From FEN-1297 sp964618785 (GTDB lineage: Bacteria; Bacteroidota; Ignavibacteria; Ignavibacteriales; Ignavibacteriaceae): 64,000 nt of DNA. The first letter of the stretch is position 1, and each line of letters begins with the position of its first letter. The notes under the pieces are model-generated. The model saw only the letters and a program-made list of their open reading frames with translations, made no database searches and had not been told where the DNA came from. The stretch is taken from assembly GCA_964618785.1 (NCBI GenBank), contig CAZUCY010000001.1:72345-136344 (forward strand). Direction: 5' to 3'. Positions 56,227-64,000 of this stretch are shown here, piece after piece. A program made the position numbers and the translations under genes.

Positions 56227-58953
56227 ATGTCTGAATATCTTTTGTTAATTGCCGTAATAACATGTACATTATTTGCGGCGCCTGACGCCGAAATAAAGAA
56301 AATTATTTCCCCTGTTGATTTAAAATGCGAATACCTTGATAATCCCTTATCGATAGATCAGACTAATCCAAGGTTTAGCTGGAAATTACAATCATGCTAT
56401 AATGGAGTAAAACAAACAGCATACCGTATTATTGTATCTGACAGCCCGGAAAAAATTAAAATAGGGGATGGTAATTTCTGGGACTCCGGGAAAATTCGAT
56501 CAAGCCAAACTATAAATATCCCTTATTGCGGGAGGCAATTGTCATCAAGATTGAAACTTTATTGGAAGGTTATGACGTGGAATGAAAATAATATTTCATC
56601 GGATTGGAGCAAAGCCGCGGCATTTGAGATGTGTCTGCTAAATAAGAATGATTGGAAAGCGGCGTGGATAGGCATGGAAAGTAATATTAGTAAGGATTCA
56701 GCCATGACCGGTCCCGCTCCTTATTTTAGAAAAGAATTTGCTTTGCATAATGGAATTAAAAGCGCCCGCGCTTATGTATGCGGACTTGGTTTTTATGAAT
56801 TATATATTAACGGGGCAAAAATTGGAAGCCAGGTAATGGCTCCCGCGGTAACAAATTTTGATGTTAGAAATTTAAATAATCTTATCTATCCCTATAATGA
56901 TCAATCCACTCAGCGGGTTTTGTATAATACATTTGATGTTACCGGTCAGTTGAAAAATGGACAAAATACAATAGGCATGATACTGGGTAACGGCTGGTAC
57001 AACCAGCGTGATCGCATAGTTGAAGGTGATATGTGGTATGATACGCCGCGTTTAATTTTGCAGATTGAAGTCGTTGATCTAAAAGGAAATACCAGCATTA
57101 TAACAAGCGATTCGTCATGGAAGTGCTCATCTGGTCCGCTTTTACACGATGGAATATATTCCGGGGAAGTATATGATGCCGGGTTACAGCTTAATGGTTG
57201 GAATCTAAATGGTTATGAAGACAACGGATGGCTGAATGCTAAATTAGTCAGAGCCCCGGTTGGTGAACTGCGCCCGCAGTTAGCGCCTTTCGATAAAATT
57301 GTACGGACAATTTCTCCTGTGTTTGTTAAAAAAAACAATGATTCAACTTATGTGTTCTCAATCGATGAAATGGTTTCCGGCTGGGCTGAACTCAAAGTTA
57401 AGGGTAAAAAAGGAGATAAAATTACACTGCGTTTTATAGGCGAAGAGGGAAAAGATTTCGGGCAATCTGATATATATATATTAAATGGTAATGGAGAAGA
57501 AGATTGGGAACCACGATTTACATGGCATGCTTTCAGAACAATTGAAGCCGTCTCAAATATTATTTCTTTAAGTGAGAAAAATATACTTGTTAAGGTTGTA
57601 AACACAGATGCCAATCCTTCCGGGTCATTTACTTGTTCAAACACACTCTTTAATAAAATCTATAATAATTATATCCGCACTCAGTGTGATAATTTCCATG
57701 GAAATGTAAGCAGCGATTGCCCCCACCGTGAACGGCTGGGTTATACCGGGGACGGAGAGGTTCTTACGGAATCAGCAATTTATTCATTTGACATGACCCA
57801 ATTCTACCGTAAGTGGTTCAATGATTTTGAAGACGCACGTAACAAAAAAACAGGTTACGTTACACATACTGCCCCGTTTGAAGGTGGAGGCGGTGGCCCT
57901 GCATGGGGTTCTGCTCTTGTTATTATGCCTTGGAAATATTATTGCTATTACGGCGATATAAAAATTTTGAAAGAGCATTATCAGGGAATGAAACAGTGGG
58001 TCTCTTATTTATCAACCCGTACCGATGAGCGGGGGATTATTGTGCGCGAGGAACCAAAAGGCTGGTGTTTGGGGGATTGGTGTACTCCTGGTAAAATCGA
58101 ATTACCGGCTTCCCTCGTCAATACCTGCTACTATTTCTATGTAACGGATTTAATGAAAAATATTGCTGAAATTTTAGGGAAAGACGGGGATTATCTTCTT
58201 TTCCTGAAACTATCCCTAAAAATTAAAAATGATTTCAACCGCGTATTTTTTGACCCGGGGAAAAAACAATATTGGGAAGGAAGGCAGGGTGCAAATGTTT
58301 TTCCTCTGGCATTTGGTATGGTGCCCGCTGAAAATGAAGCTGAAGTTTTTAATTCCTTGCTGGCTCAGTTGGAAAAAACAAACTACCATTTTGATACCGG
58401 TATTCTTGCAACTCCGTTGCTGCTTGATGTTTTATCAGAAAAAAACCGGGTCGATTTGGCTTACCGTTTAATGAACCAGCGGGACTTTCCCGGGTACGGC
58501 TATTATATTTTGGGCAAAGGTGCAACGTGTTTATGGGAGTGTTGGGAAGATAAAAATTCGCATTGCCACCCTATGTTTGGAAGTACAATTGCATGGTTTT
58601 ATAAAACTTTGGCAGGCATAAATTATGACTGCAATAATCCCGGTATGCAGCATTTTATAATCGCTCCAAATCAGTGTGATAGCTTAACATCATGCAGGGC
58701 AAGTTATAATTCTCTTTATGGTAATATACTCAGCGATTGGAAAATTGAAAAGAACGGAACTTTTATTATAAAGGTTGAGATCCCCGCTAACACTACCGCC
58801 ACAATAATAATACCCGCAAAAGACGCAAAACATCTTTTTGAAAACAATATTCCTATAGGTCGTTCCCAAAATATTAAAATAGAAAAATTTGTTAACGGGA
58901 AAGTAGTAATAAATGTTAACTCAGGTAAATATATTTTTACATCGGCAGACTGA
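56227..58953 (+). CDS. GH78 alpha-L-rhamnosidase (second copy)
   Basis: Secreted 908-residue GH78 enzyme with a signal peptide (about 1-19, ending LFAAPD). Domains: N-terminal Fn3-like (CEYLDNPLSIDQTNPRFSWK), Bac_rhamnosid_N (ARAYVCGLGFYELYINGAKI), a concanavalin-like domain, the (alpha/alpha)6 catalytic barrel with the acidic loop VSSDCPHRERLGYTGDGEVL and GKGATCLWECWEDKN, and a C-terminal beta domain (VEIPANTTATIIIPA). The sequence differs clearly from the GH78 at 29550, for instance DCPHRE-RLG here and DCPQRDERLG there, so the two probably recognise different aglycones. No strong ribosome site is seen before the ATG. It is the last CAZyme gene before the scaffold gap. Confidence 0.94.
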   Translation: MSEYLLLIAVITCTLFAAPDAEIKKIISPVDLKCEYLDNPLSIDQTNPRFSWKLQSCYNGVKQTAYRIIVSDSPEKIKIGDGNFWDSGKIRSSQTINIPYCGRQLSSRLKLYWKVMTWNENNISSDWSKAAAFEMCLLNKNDWKAAWIGMESNISKDSAMTGPAPYFRKEFALHNGIKSARAYVCGLGFYELYINGAKIGSQVMAPAVTNFDVRNLNNLIYPYNDQSTQRVLYNTFDVTGQLKNGQNTIGMILGNGWYNQRDRIVEGDMWYDTPRLILQIEVVDLKGNTSIITSDSSWKCSSGPLLHDGIYSGEVYDAGLQLNGWNLNGYEDNGWLNAKLVRAPVGELRPQLAPFDKIVRTISPVFVKKNNDSTYVFSIDEMVSGWAELKVKGKKGDKITLRFIGEEGKDFGQSDIYILNGNGEEDWEPRFTWHAFRTIEAVSNIISLSEKNILVKVVNTDANPSGSFTCSNTLFNKIYNNYIRTQCDNFHGNVSSDCPHRERLGYTGDGEVLTESAIYSFDMTQFYRKWFNDFEDARNKKTGYVTHTAPFEGGGGGPAWGSALVIMPWKYYCYYGDIKILKEHYQGMKQWVSYLSTRTDERGIIVREEPKGWCLGDWCTPGKIELPASLVNTCYYFYVTDLMKNIAEILGKDGDYLLFLKLSLKIKNDFNRVFFDPGKKQYWEGRQGANVFPLAFGMVPAENEAEVFNSLLAQLEKTNYHFDTGILATPLLLDVLSEKNRVDLAYRLMNQRDFPGYGYYILGKGATCLWECWEDKNSHCHPMFGSTIAWFYKTLAGINYDCNNPGMQHFIIAPNQCDSLTSCRASYNSLYGNILSDWKIEKNGTFIIKVEIPANTTATIIIPAKDAKHLFENNIPIGRSQNIKIEKFVNGKVVINVNSGKYIFTSAD

Positions 58954-59020
58954 TAAATGCCCTGATATTTCATAGCTTTTATTTATATCTGATGTTTTAA
59001 TATTTTAAAAATTTTTCTTT

Positions 59021-59275
59021 TTAATTAACTCCGGGGTTTGGCTTCAACCTCGGAGTTTAATCTTTCCGGGGTCGAATTCCCCGCCGCTTGCGGCGAATTC
59101 TGTCTCCGTATTTGTATTTCGATANNNNNNNNNNNNNNNNNNNNNNNNNNNNNNNNNNNNNNNNNNNNNNNNNNNNNNNNNNNNNNNNNNNNNNNNNNNN
59201 NNNNNNNNNNNNNNNNNNNNNNNNCGGCGGAGTAGTTCATTTAACTTCCAAATTTTGACTTCAACCTCGGTTTAA
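59021..59275. repeat. Dispersed GC-rich repeat interrupted by the scaffold gap
   Basis: Left part (59021-59124) is collinear with 53078-53180. Hairpin 1 here is GAATTC (59074-59079) with GAATTC (59095-59100) and a perfect inner GCCG/CGGC around CTTG. The sequence stops at CGATA, where hairpin 2 starts in the other copy, and resumes at 59225 with CGGCGGAGTAG, its right arm. A partial left module (TTGACTTCAACCTCGGTTTA) follows near 59254. Confidence 0.8.
59125..59224. other. Scaffold gap (100 N)
   Basis: Exactly 100 N, the conventional length for a gap of unknown size. It lies inside a repeat, so the true length is unknown and the linkage of the CAZyme locus to the glycerol operon depends on scaffolding. 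Confidence 0.99.
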
Positions 59276-59414
59276 TCTTAAAATAAATATTTGATTTCCT
59301 CCCCCAAGGATTAAAATCTCGGATTTTTGAGCGGCATTTCTATCTGTAATTATTTATTTATCATCATTCACTGAAACCCAATGAATATTAACATTGAATA
59401 CTATAATACAAAAG

Positions 59415-59436
59415 ATTTGAACGTAGAGACAAGTTT
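59415..59436 (+). promoter_or_regulatory. Conserved AT-rich upstream motif, copy before glpK
   Basis: Reads ATTTGAACGTAGAGACAAGT then TT, 117 bp before the glpK start, and closely matches 8183-8204 and 13090-13111. Its presence before a glycerol operon as well as CAZyme genes argues against a motif specific to one glycan regulator. Confidence 0.4.
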
Positions 59437-59553
59437 ATTTTTTATAGTCGGGATAATTTAATCTATATGTTATTGGATATTTAAGACTCCTTTGTAATTA
59501 TCAGTAATATTGATTAAACAAATAAATTTGACTATCAAACAATAGGCAGACTC

Positions 59554-61050
59554 ATGGAAAAATTCATCTTAGCCGTTGATCAAGGTACAACAAGTTCTCG
59601 AGCAATAATCTTTAATAAAAAAGGAAAAATAAAATCTATTGCCCAACGGGAATTTAAGCAGATCTATCCGCATGCAGGATGGATTGAACATGACCCAAAT
59701 GAGATTTGGAACACTCAAGCCGGCGTTATTGCCGAAGCCGTTACAAGCATTGGTTTAAACGCCAAATCAATAGCTGCTATTGGAATAACAAACCAAAGAG
59801 AAACCACAGTTTTATGGGATCGCGAAACAGGAAAACCGGTCTACAACGCAATTGTCTGGCAGGATAGAAGAACTTCGGAGTTCTGTAATCAATTAAAATC
59901 AGCAGGATATGCCGAAAAAATCAGGGCTAAAACCGGTCTGTTGATTGATGCGTATTTTTCCGCTACAAAGATTAAATGGATTCTTGATAACGTAAATGGC
60001 GCACGGGAGAAAGCCGGTCAAGGAAAGCTTGCCTTCGGAACAATCGACAGTTGGCTTGTCTGGAATCTTACAAACGGGGAAAAACATATAACCGATATGT
60101 CAAATGCAAGCCGCACAATGTTGTTTAATATTCATACTCAAGAGTGGGACCCTGAATTACTTGAGTTACTGAATATCCCAAAATCTATTCTACCGGAAGT
60201 TAAATCATCAAGCGAAATTTACGGCGAGACCGGGACCACACTCTTTGCCTCAAAAATTCCGATAGCCGGCATTGCCGGCGATCAGCAATCGGCGCTTTTC
60301 GGACAAATGTGCATTAAGCCCGGTATGCTGAAAAATACTTACGGTACAGGCGGATTTCTAATGCTCAACACCGGAGAGAAACCGGTAATATCTAAAAATA
60401 ACCTTCTTACAACAATCGGTTGGAAAATTAACGGCAAGGTAATTTATGCTCTCGAAGGTAGTATCTTTGTTGCTGGAGCTGTTGTCCAGTGGTTAAGAGA
60501 TGAGCTGCAAATAATCAATTCTGCGCCGGAGATAGAAAAATTAGCCCGTAGTGTTGAAGATAACGGCGGCGTTTATTTGGTCCCTGCTTTTGCTGGATTA
60601 GGGGCTCCGCATTGGGACCAATCCGCACGTGGCTCGATTTTTGGCTTAACTCGAGGTACTAATCGAGGGAATATTGCAAGAGCCGCTCTGGAAGCTATTG
60701 CTTTCCAAACTATGGATGTTTTAAATGCCATGGAATCGGATTCTGAAATTAAAGTGACCGAACTTAGAGTTGACGGCGGCGCAACATCAAACACTCTTTT
60801 AATGCAAATCCAATCCGATATTCTGGGAATTCCAATTGTTAAACCTAAAGTTTCGGAAACTACCTCGTTAGGCGTAGCTTACTTAGCAGGGCTGGCAGTC
60901 GGATATTGGAACGGTTATGAAGAAATCGCTGATCAATGGGAAATGGATAAGAGATTTGAACCTCAATTAAATAATGAAAAAATAGAAAATATGAAAATCT
61001 GCTGGAAAAAAGCTGTGGAAAGATCAAAAACGTGGCTTATGGAAAATTAA
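59554..61050 (+). CDS. glpK: Glycerol kinase
   Basis: Cytoplasmic FGGY-family kinase converting glycerol and ATP to sn-glycerol-3-phosphate. The 498 residues match the usual length. Visible blocks are the phosphate-1 loop VDQGTTSSRAIIF at the N terminus, GITNQRETTVLWDRETGKP, YFSATKIKWILDN, AGDQQSALFGQMC, NTYGTGGFLMLNTG, the second FGGY signature region AFAGLGAPHWDQSARG, and VDGGATSNTLLMQ. It is the first gene of a three-gene operon, with glpD starting 10 bp downstream. No glpR-type repressor is in the window. There is no frameshift or missing motif. Confidence 0.98.
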   Translation: MEKFILAVDQGTTSSRAIIFNKKGKIKSIAQREFKQIYPHAGWIEHDPNEIWNTQAGVIAEAVTSIGLNAKSIAAIGITNQRETTVLWDRETGKPVYNAIVWQDRRTSEFCNQLKSAGYAEKIRAKTGLLIDAYFSATKIKWILDNVNGAREKAGQGKLAFGTIDSWLVWNLTNGEKHITDMSNASRTMLFNIHTQEWDPELLELLNIPKSILPEVKSSSEIYGETGTTLFASKIPIAGIAGDQQSALFGQMCIKPGMLKNTYGTGGFLMLNTGEKPVISKNNLLTTIGWKINGKVIYALEGSIFVAGAVVQWLRDELQIINSAPEIEKLARSVEDNGGVYLVPAFAGLGAPHWDQSARGSIFGLTRGTNRGNIARAALEAIAFQTMDVLNAMESDSEIKVTELRVDGGATSNTLLMQIQSDILGIPIVKPKVSETTSLGVAYLAGLAVGYWNGYEEIADQWEMDKRFEPQLNNEKIENMKICWKKAVERSKTWLMEN

Positions 61051-61060
61051 AGAAAATCGT

Positions 61061-62620
61061 ATGAAAAGAGACTTACTTTTAAGCGCAATTGAAAATTATA
61101 ATGCTATTTGGGATATTATTGTTATCGGCGGCGGCGCCACCGGATTAGGCGTGGCATTGGAAGCTTCTTCAAGAGGTTATAAAACTCTTCTTCTTGAGCA
61201 GCACGACTTCTCAAAAGGGACATCAAGCAGAAGTACTAAACTAGTTCACGGAGGAGTCCGTTATTTACAGCAAGGAAATATTTCTCTCGTCATGGAAGCT
61301 TTGCATGAAAGAGGTTTATTAATAAAGAATGCGCCTCACCTTGTTTTTAACCAATCTTTTATAATTCCGGTGTACGATTGTTGGAGCGCTCCTTTTTACG
61401 GTATTGGTTTGAAAATTTATGACTTTCTTGCGGGTAAACTAGGATTTGGTCCATCGAAAATTTTATCTGGAGAAGAAACAATCCGTCAAATTCCGAACAT
61501 TGAACCCAATGGATTATGCGGCGGCGTTCATTATTACGACGGGCAATTTGACGATTCGCGTTTAGCAATAAATTTGGCTCAATCGGTTATGGACAACGGC
61601 GGTACCGCCATTAATTATATGGAAGTTGTACGCCTTGTAAAACATGACGAATTTGTAAACGGTGTGGCTGTAATTGATAAAGAGACAGGAAATGAATATA
61701 TAATTCATTCGAAAGTTGTAATTAACGCAACTGGAGTATTTACTGATAACGTTTTGGCGATGGATGATTTTGATGCAAAAAAATTGATTACAGTAAGTCA
61801 AGGCGTGCACATTGTTTTGGATAAAGAATTTCTTCCCGGAGATACCGCTATCATGGTGCCGCGGACAGATGATGGTAGAGTCCTTTTTGCCGTTCCCTGG
61901 CATAACAAAGTAATTGTCGGAACAACAGATACGGAAGTTTCTAATGCAGTTTTGGAACCGCGAGCGCTTGAAGAAGAAATTGAATTTATCTTAATTCATG
62001 CGAAACGGTATATGAAAAAAGATCCTTCCAGGGCTGATGTTAAAAGTGTTTTTGCCGGATTGCGCCCTTTAATTAAGCCGTCGGATAATAAGAATACTGC
62101 TTCAATTTCCCGGGATTATTTTTTAACAGTTTCTAAATCAGGTCTGGTTACAATTACCGGGGGCAAATGGACGACTTACAGAAAGATGGGTGAAGTTACG
62201 GTTGATAAAGCCGCTTCAGTTGTAGGGCTTTTGAAAAAGCCCAGCATAACCCGCTCCTTAAAAATTCACGGTTGGCTTAAGGATGTTGACAAATCAGATC
62301 CCCTTTATTTTTATGGCTCGGATATACCTTCTGTAAAAAAAATCGTTGATGAGAATCCATCGTATAAGGAAAAACTATGTGATTCGCTCCCTCATATTAA
62401 GGCGGAAGTTGCCTGGCATGCAAGAAATGAATTGGCTCGTACTGTTGAAGATGTTTTAGCCAGGCGCACGCGTTGTTTATTTCTTGATGCTAAAGCCAGT
62501 ATCCAAATAGCCCCGGCAGTTGCAGGTATTTTGGCTAAAGAGTTGAATAAACCCCTCGAATGGGAAAAAAAACAAGTTGAAGAATACACAAAATTAGCTA
62601 ATGAATATCTAATTAATTAA
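61061..62620 (+). CDS. glpD: Glycerol-3-phosphate dehydrogenase (FAD, aerobic type)
   Basis: Membrane-associated flavoprotein that oxidises sn-glycerol-3-phosphate to dihydroxyacetone phosphate and passes electrons to quinone. The 519-residue length is normal. The N-terminal FAD-binding Rossmann motif reads DIIVIGGGATGLGVALEASS, followed by the family signatures GTSSRSTKLVHGGVRYLQQG, GVHYYDGQFDDSRL, VVINATGVFTDNVLAM and ITGGKWTTYRKMGE, and a C-terminal DAO_C helical domain (AEVAWHARNELARTVEDVLA). It lies 10 bp after glpK and 14 bp before glpF, so translation is probably coupled. The assignment as GlpD rather than GlpA is based on single-subunit length and these motifs. Confidence 0.97.
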   Translation: MKRDLLLSAIENYNAIWDIIVIGGGATGLGVALEASSRGYKTLLLEQHDFSKGTSSRSTKLVHGGVRYLQQGNISLVMEALHERGLLIKNAPHLVFNQSFIIPVYDCWSAPFYGIGLKIYDFLAGKLGFGPSKILSGEETIRQIPNIEPNGLCGGVHYYDGQFDDSRLAINLAQSVMDNGGTAINYMEVVRLVKHDEFVNGVAVIDKETGNEYIIHSKVVINATGVFTDNVLAMDDFDAKKLITVSQGVHIVLDKEFLPGDTAIMVPRTDDGRVLFAVPWHNKVIVGTTDTEVSNAVLEPRALEEEIEFILIHAKRYMKKDPSRADVKSVFAGLRPLIKPSDNKNTASISRDYFLTVSKSGLVTITGGKWTTYRKMGEVTVDKAASVVGLLKKPSITRSLKIHGWLKDVDKSDPLYFYGSDIPSVKKIVDENPSYKEKLCDSLPHIKAEVAWHARNELARTVEDVLARRTRCLFLDAKASIQIAPAVAGILAKELNKPLEWEKKQVEEYTKLANEYLIN

Positions 62621-62634
62621 AACGGGTGGTTTAC

Positions 62635-63342
62635 ATGAATCCATTTATCGGAGAAATTATAGGTACAATGCTATTAATCGTCTTGGGCGAAGGTGTGGTT
62701 GCAAATGTTGTTTTAAATAAAACTAAGGGAAACAATAGCGGCTTAATTGTAATTACTTTCGGATGGGCAATTGGTGTCTTTGTAGGAGTCTTTTGCGTTG
62801 GTTCAATTAGTGGTGCACACTTAAATCCCGCAGTTACTATTGCGCTTGCAATAGTTGGTAAATTTCACTGGCAAAATGTTCCGGAATATATCTTGGGTCA
62901 AATGATCGGAGCAATGATCGGAGCTGCTATAGTATGGATTCACTATAAGCAGCATTTCGATGCAACAGAAAATCCGGATTTAAAGCTGGCTGTGTTTTGT
63001 ACTGCGCCGGAAATAAGATCGGTGGCAAATAACCTGATTTCTGAAATTATCGGCACATTCGTCTTGGTATTTGCAGTTTTATATATTGCCGCCCCTCAAG
63101 TCGGGATAGGTGCAATTTCTGCTCTTCCCGTTGCACTTGTTGTCCTTGGAATTGGTCTCTCTTTGGGTGGAACTACCGGTTATGCGATAAACCCGGCAAG
63201 AGATTTAGGCCCGCGTATTATACATGCAATTCTTCCTATAAAAAATAAGAGAGACAGCGATTGGGGGTATTCGCTGATTCCTGTAATAGGACCTGTCATT
63301 GGTTCAGTAATCGCTGCCGTGTTATATCTTTATTTGCATTAA
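62635..63342 (+). CDS. glpF: Glycerol uptake facilitator (aquaglyceroporin)
   Basis: Inner-membrane MIP-family channel for glycerol, 235 residues from ATG 62635. That start is chosen because GGGTGG lies 5-6 nt upstream; an in-frame GTG at 62626 overlaps it. Six membrane segments and two half-helices are visible. The first NPA box is in SGAHLNPAVTIAL and the second in GYAINPARDLGPR; the Asp after NPAR is the mark of glycerol facilitators rather than water-specific aquaporins. Being last in the operon, it supplies GlpK with substrate. Downstream there is no strong terminator, only the CTTTG-bracketed sequence at 63345-63484. Confidence 0.96.
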   Translation: MNPFIGEIIGTMLLIVLGEGVVANVVLNKTKGNNSGLIVITFGWAIGVFVGVFCVGSISGAHLNPAVTIALAIVGKFHWQNVPEYILGQMIGAMIGAAIVWIHYKQHFDATENPDLKLAVFCTAPEIRSVANNLISEIIGTFVLVFAVLYIAAPQVGIGAISALPVALVVLGIGLSLGGTTGYAINPARDLGPRIIHAILPIKNKRDSDWGYSLIPVIGPVIGSVIAAVLYLYLH

Positions 63343-63754
63343 AACTTTGTGCGCTCTGCCACATTCCAGGGTAATATCTTTTCCTGTCGCTAACTTATAG
63401 TCCTTGGAATCTACCTAATGCTGGGTCATCATTGATAAGGTGATAATCTATTCATCTTTGCAAAGTAATCTGAAAGAGTGCAAAGCAAACTTAGGAATCA
63501 TTTGACCTTTTTTTACGGTTTAACTGGGGAATAATCTGCCGCCAATAACAAAAAGGATTACTTCTCCAACAGTCAGTTATCATTAACTCCTTGTAATATA
63601 AGAAGTTGCAAGACATTAGTGCTCTGTATTGACTTGATTAACCTAAAGAACTACAAATATAGTAGCTCAAAGTTGCTTTAATTCCTTTTTTATTTCACAT
63701 TTCAGTGAAAACAATAGTGACCCAACCTGCAAATGCACTGAACTTTTACCCCCG
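63343..63754. other. Convergent spacer after glpF
   Basis: 412 bp with no gene recognised. CTTTGTGCGCTCT at 63345 and AGAGTGCAAAG at about 63474 form a long imperfect inverted bracket related to the element at 11576-11622. Short CTTTGCAAAG-type palindromes occur near 63457. Nothing else seen. Confidence 0.35.
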
Positions 63755-64000
63755 TTATTTTTTATCATCCGGTTTCTTTTCATTTTGCTTAACCGGATTG
63801 TTCTTGGGTGGCGCAACATTCTGTGTTTGTCTACTCCTATTTTGAGTTGGTGCAACATTCTGTGTCTGCTTACTCCTATTTTGAGTTGGTGCAACATTCT
63901 GTGTCTGCTTACTCCTATTTTGTGTTGGCGCAACATTCTGTGTTTGTCTACTCCTATTTTGGGTTGGCGCTGTATTCTGTGTCTGCTTACTCCTATTTTG
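63755..64000 (-). CDS. C-terminal part of a tandem-repeat protein (cut by window edge)
   Basis: On the minus strand the frame is open from the right edge to a TAA at 63755-63757, 81 codons. It encodes about five copies of a 13-residue repeat, QNRSKQTQNVAPT with K/R and T/P variation, then a Lys-rich tail PPKNNPVKQNEKKPDDKK. The 39-bp repeats keep this frame, and the third-base changes between copies (GCA/GCG, AAG CAG versus AGA CAA) fit a translated sequence. The product is hydrophilic, low-complexity and basic, perhaps a linker or a nucleic-acid- or envelope-associated tail. The start and any N-terminal domain lie outside the window, so no function can be given. A longer overlapping open frame on the same strand (63667-63936) is a shadow. 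Confidence 0.75.
   Translation of the reverse strand, partial: QNRSKQTQNTAPTQNRSRQTQNVAPTQNRSKQTQNVAPTQNRSKQTQNVAPTQNRSRQTQNVAPPKNNPVKQNEKKPDDKK
63810..64000. repeat. 39-bp tandem repeat array, about 4.9 copies
   Basis: Units begin at 63810, 63849, 63888, 63927 and 63966 (the last is partial at the edge). Each starts GGYGCAACATTCTGTGT and ends CTCCTATTTTG plus a few bases. Adjacent units differ at only a few positions. The period is a multiple of three and in frame with the minus-strand CDS. Confidence 0.95.

Noticed and set aside
59025..59240. Open frames on both strands across the N-run
   Set aside because: They exist only because N codons have no stops; the sequence is dispersed repeat plus gap.
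63667..63936. Minus-strand open frame with MLHQLKIGVSRHR repeats
   Set aside because: It is a shifted frame of the same 39-bp repeats; the other frame is open to the window edge, ends in a plausible Lys-rich tail and runs through every unit.
63810..64000. Regular 39-bp units considered as a CRISPR array
   Set aside because: Units abut without unique spacers and keep one open reading frame on the minus strand, so this is a coding tandem repeat.
1..64000. A defence, phage or toxin system as the hidden novelty
   Set aside because: No nuclease, helicase, reverse transcriptase, integrase, phage structural or toxin-antitoxin-like gene was seen; the content is carbohydrate use plus glycerol metabolism.

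Overview
The window looks like part of an AT-rich genome from the Bacteroidota/Chlorobi superphylum, most likely class Ignavibacteria. This rests on three C-terminal type IX secretion (T9SS) sorting domains of the 'QNYPNPFNP' kind, hybrid two-component regulators with reg_prop, kinase, receiver and AraC parts, TonB-dependent receptors with an N-terminal carboxypeptidase-regulatory-like domain, and weak Shine-Dalgarno sites. No 16S or other phylogenetic marker is present, so the class assignment is an inference. I saw no tRNA, rRNA, CRISPR array, transposase or phage gene.

About 59 kb (1-58953) is a very large glycan-degradation locus. It opens with the C-terminal end of a hybrid two-component system (1-293), then a TonB-dependent receptor and a T9SS-sorted beta-helix protein (470-5002). 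Next come a GH92 alpha-mannosidase, a metallophosphoesterase, a GH28 remnant, a GH127-type beta-L-arabinofuranosidase, a probably inactive HAD-fold protein and a GH2 enzyme (5532-16608). The middle holds a minus-strand protein of unknown family with toroid-like features, a full-length hybrid two-component system, a GH63-like enzyme, three more GH92 enzymes, a GH78 alpha-L-rhamnosidase, a T9SS-sorted beta-propeller, a GH36 alpha-galactosidase, an unrecognised secreted protein and a GH28 polygalacturonase (16683-45695). A second receptor plus beta-helix pair follows (46668-51458), then a double DUF1080 protein, a GH27 alpha-galactosidase, a small FUSC-like membrane protein and a second GH78 (51687-58953). 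Almost every protein has a signal peptide. The set (rhamnosidases, polygalacturonase, arabinofuranosidase, galactosidases, four alpha-mannosidases, a phosphoesterase) suggests attack on a branched plant or microbial heteropolysaccharide or glycoprotein carrying Rha, GalA, Ara, Gal and Man. No SusD homologue is seen; the T9SS beta-helix protein occupies that position twice.

A 100-N scaffold gap (59125-59224) sits inside a dispersed repeat. Beyond it is a tight glycerol operon glpK-glpD-glpF (59554-63342): GlpF admits glycerol, GlpK phosphorylates it and GlpD oxidises glycerol-3-phosphate. The window ends in the 3' part of a minus-strand gene made of 39-bp (13-residue) tandem repeats (63755-64000).

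Less obvious structure: a dispersed GC-rich repeat family after several genes, with one compensatory base pair between two copies; a ~22-nt AT-rich motif (consensus ATTTrAACkTArrrACAAGTTT) before at least three transcription units and in degenerate form before others; and several long spacers that still contain short coding-like fragments interrupted by stops.
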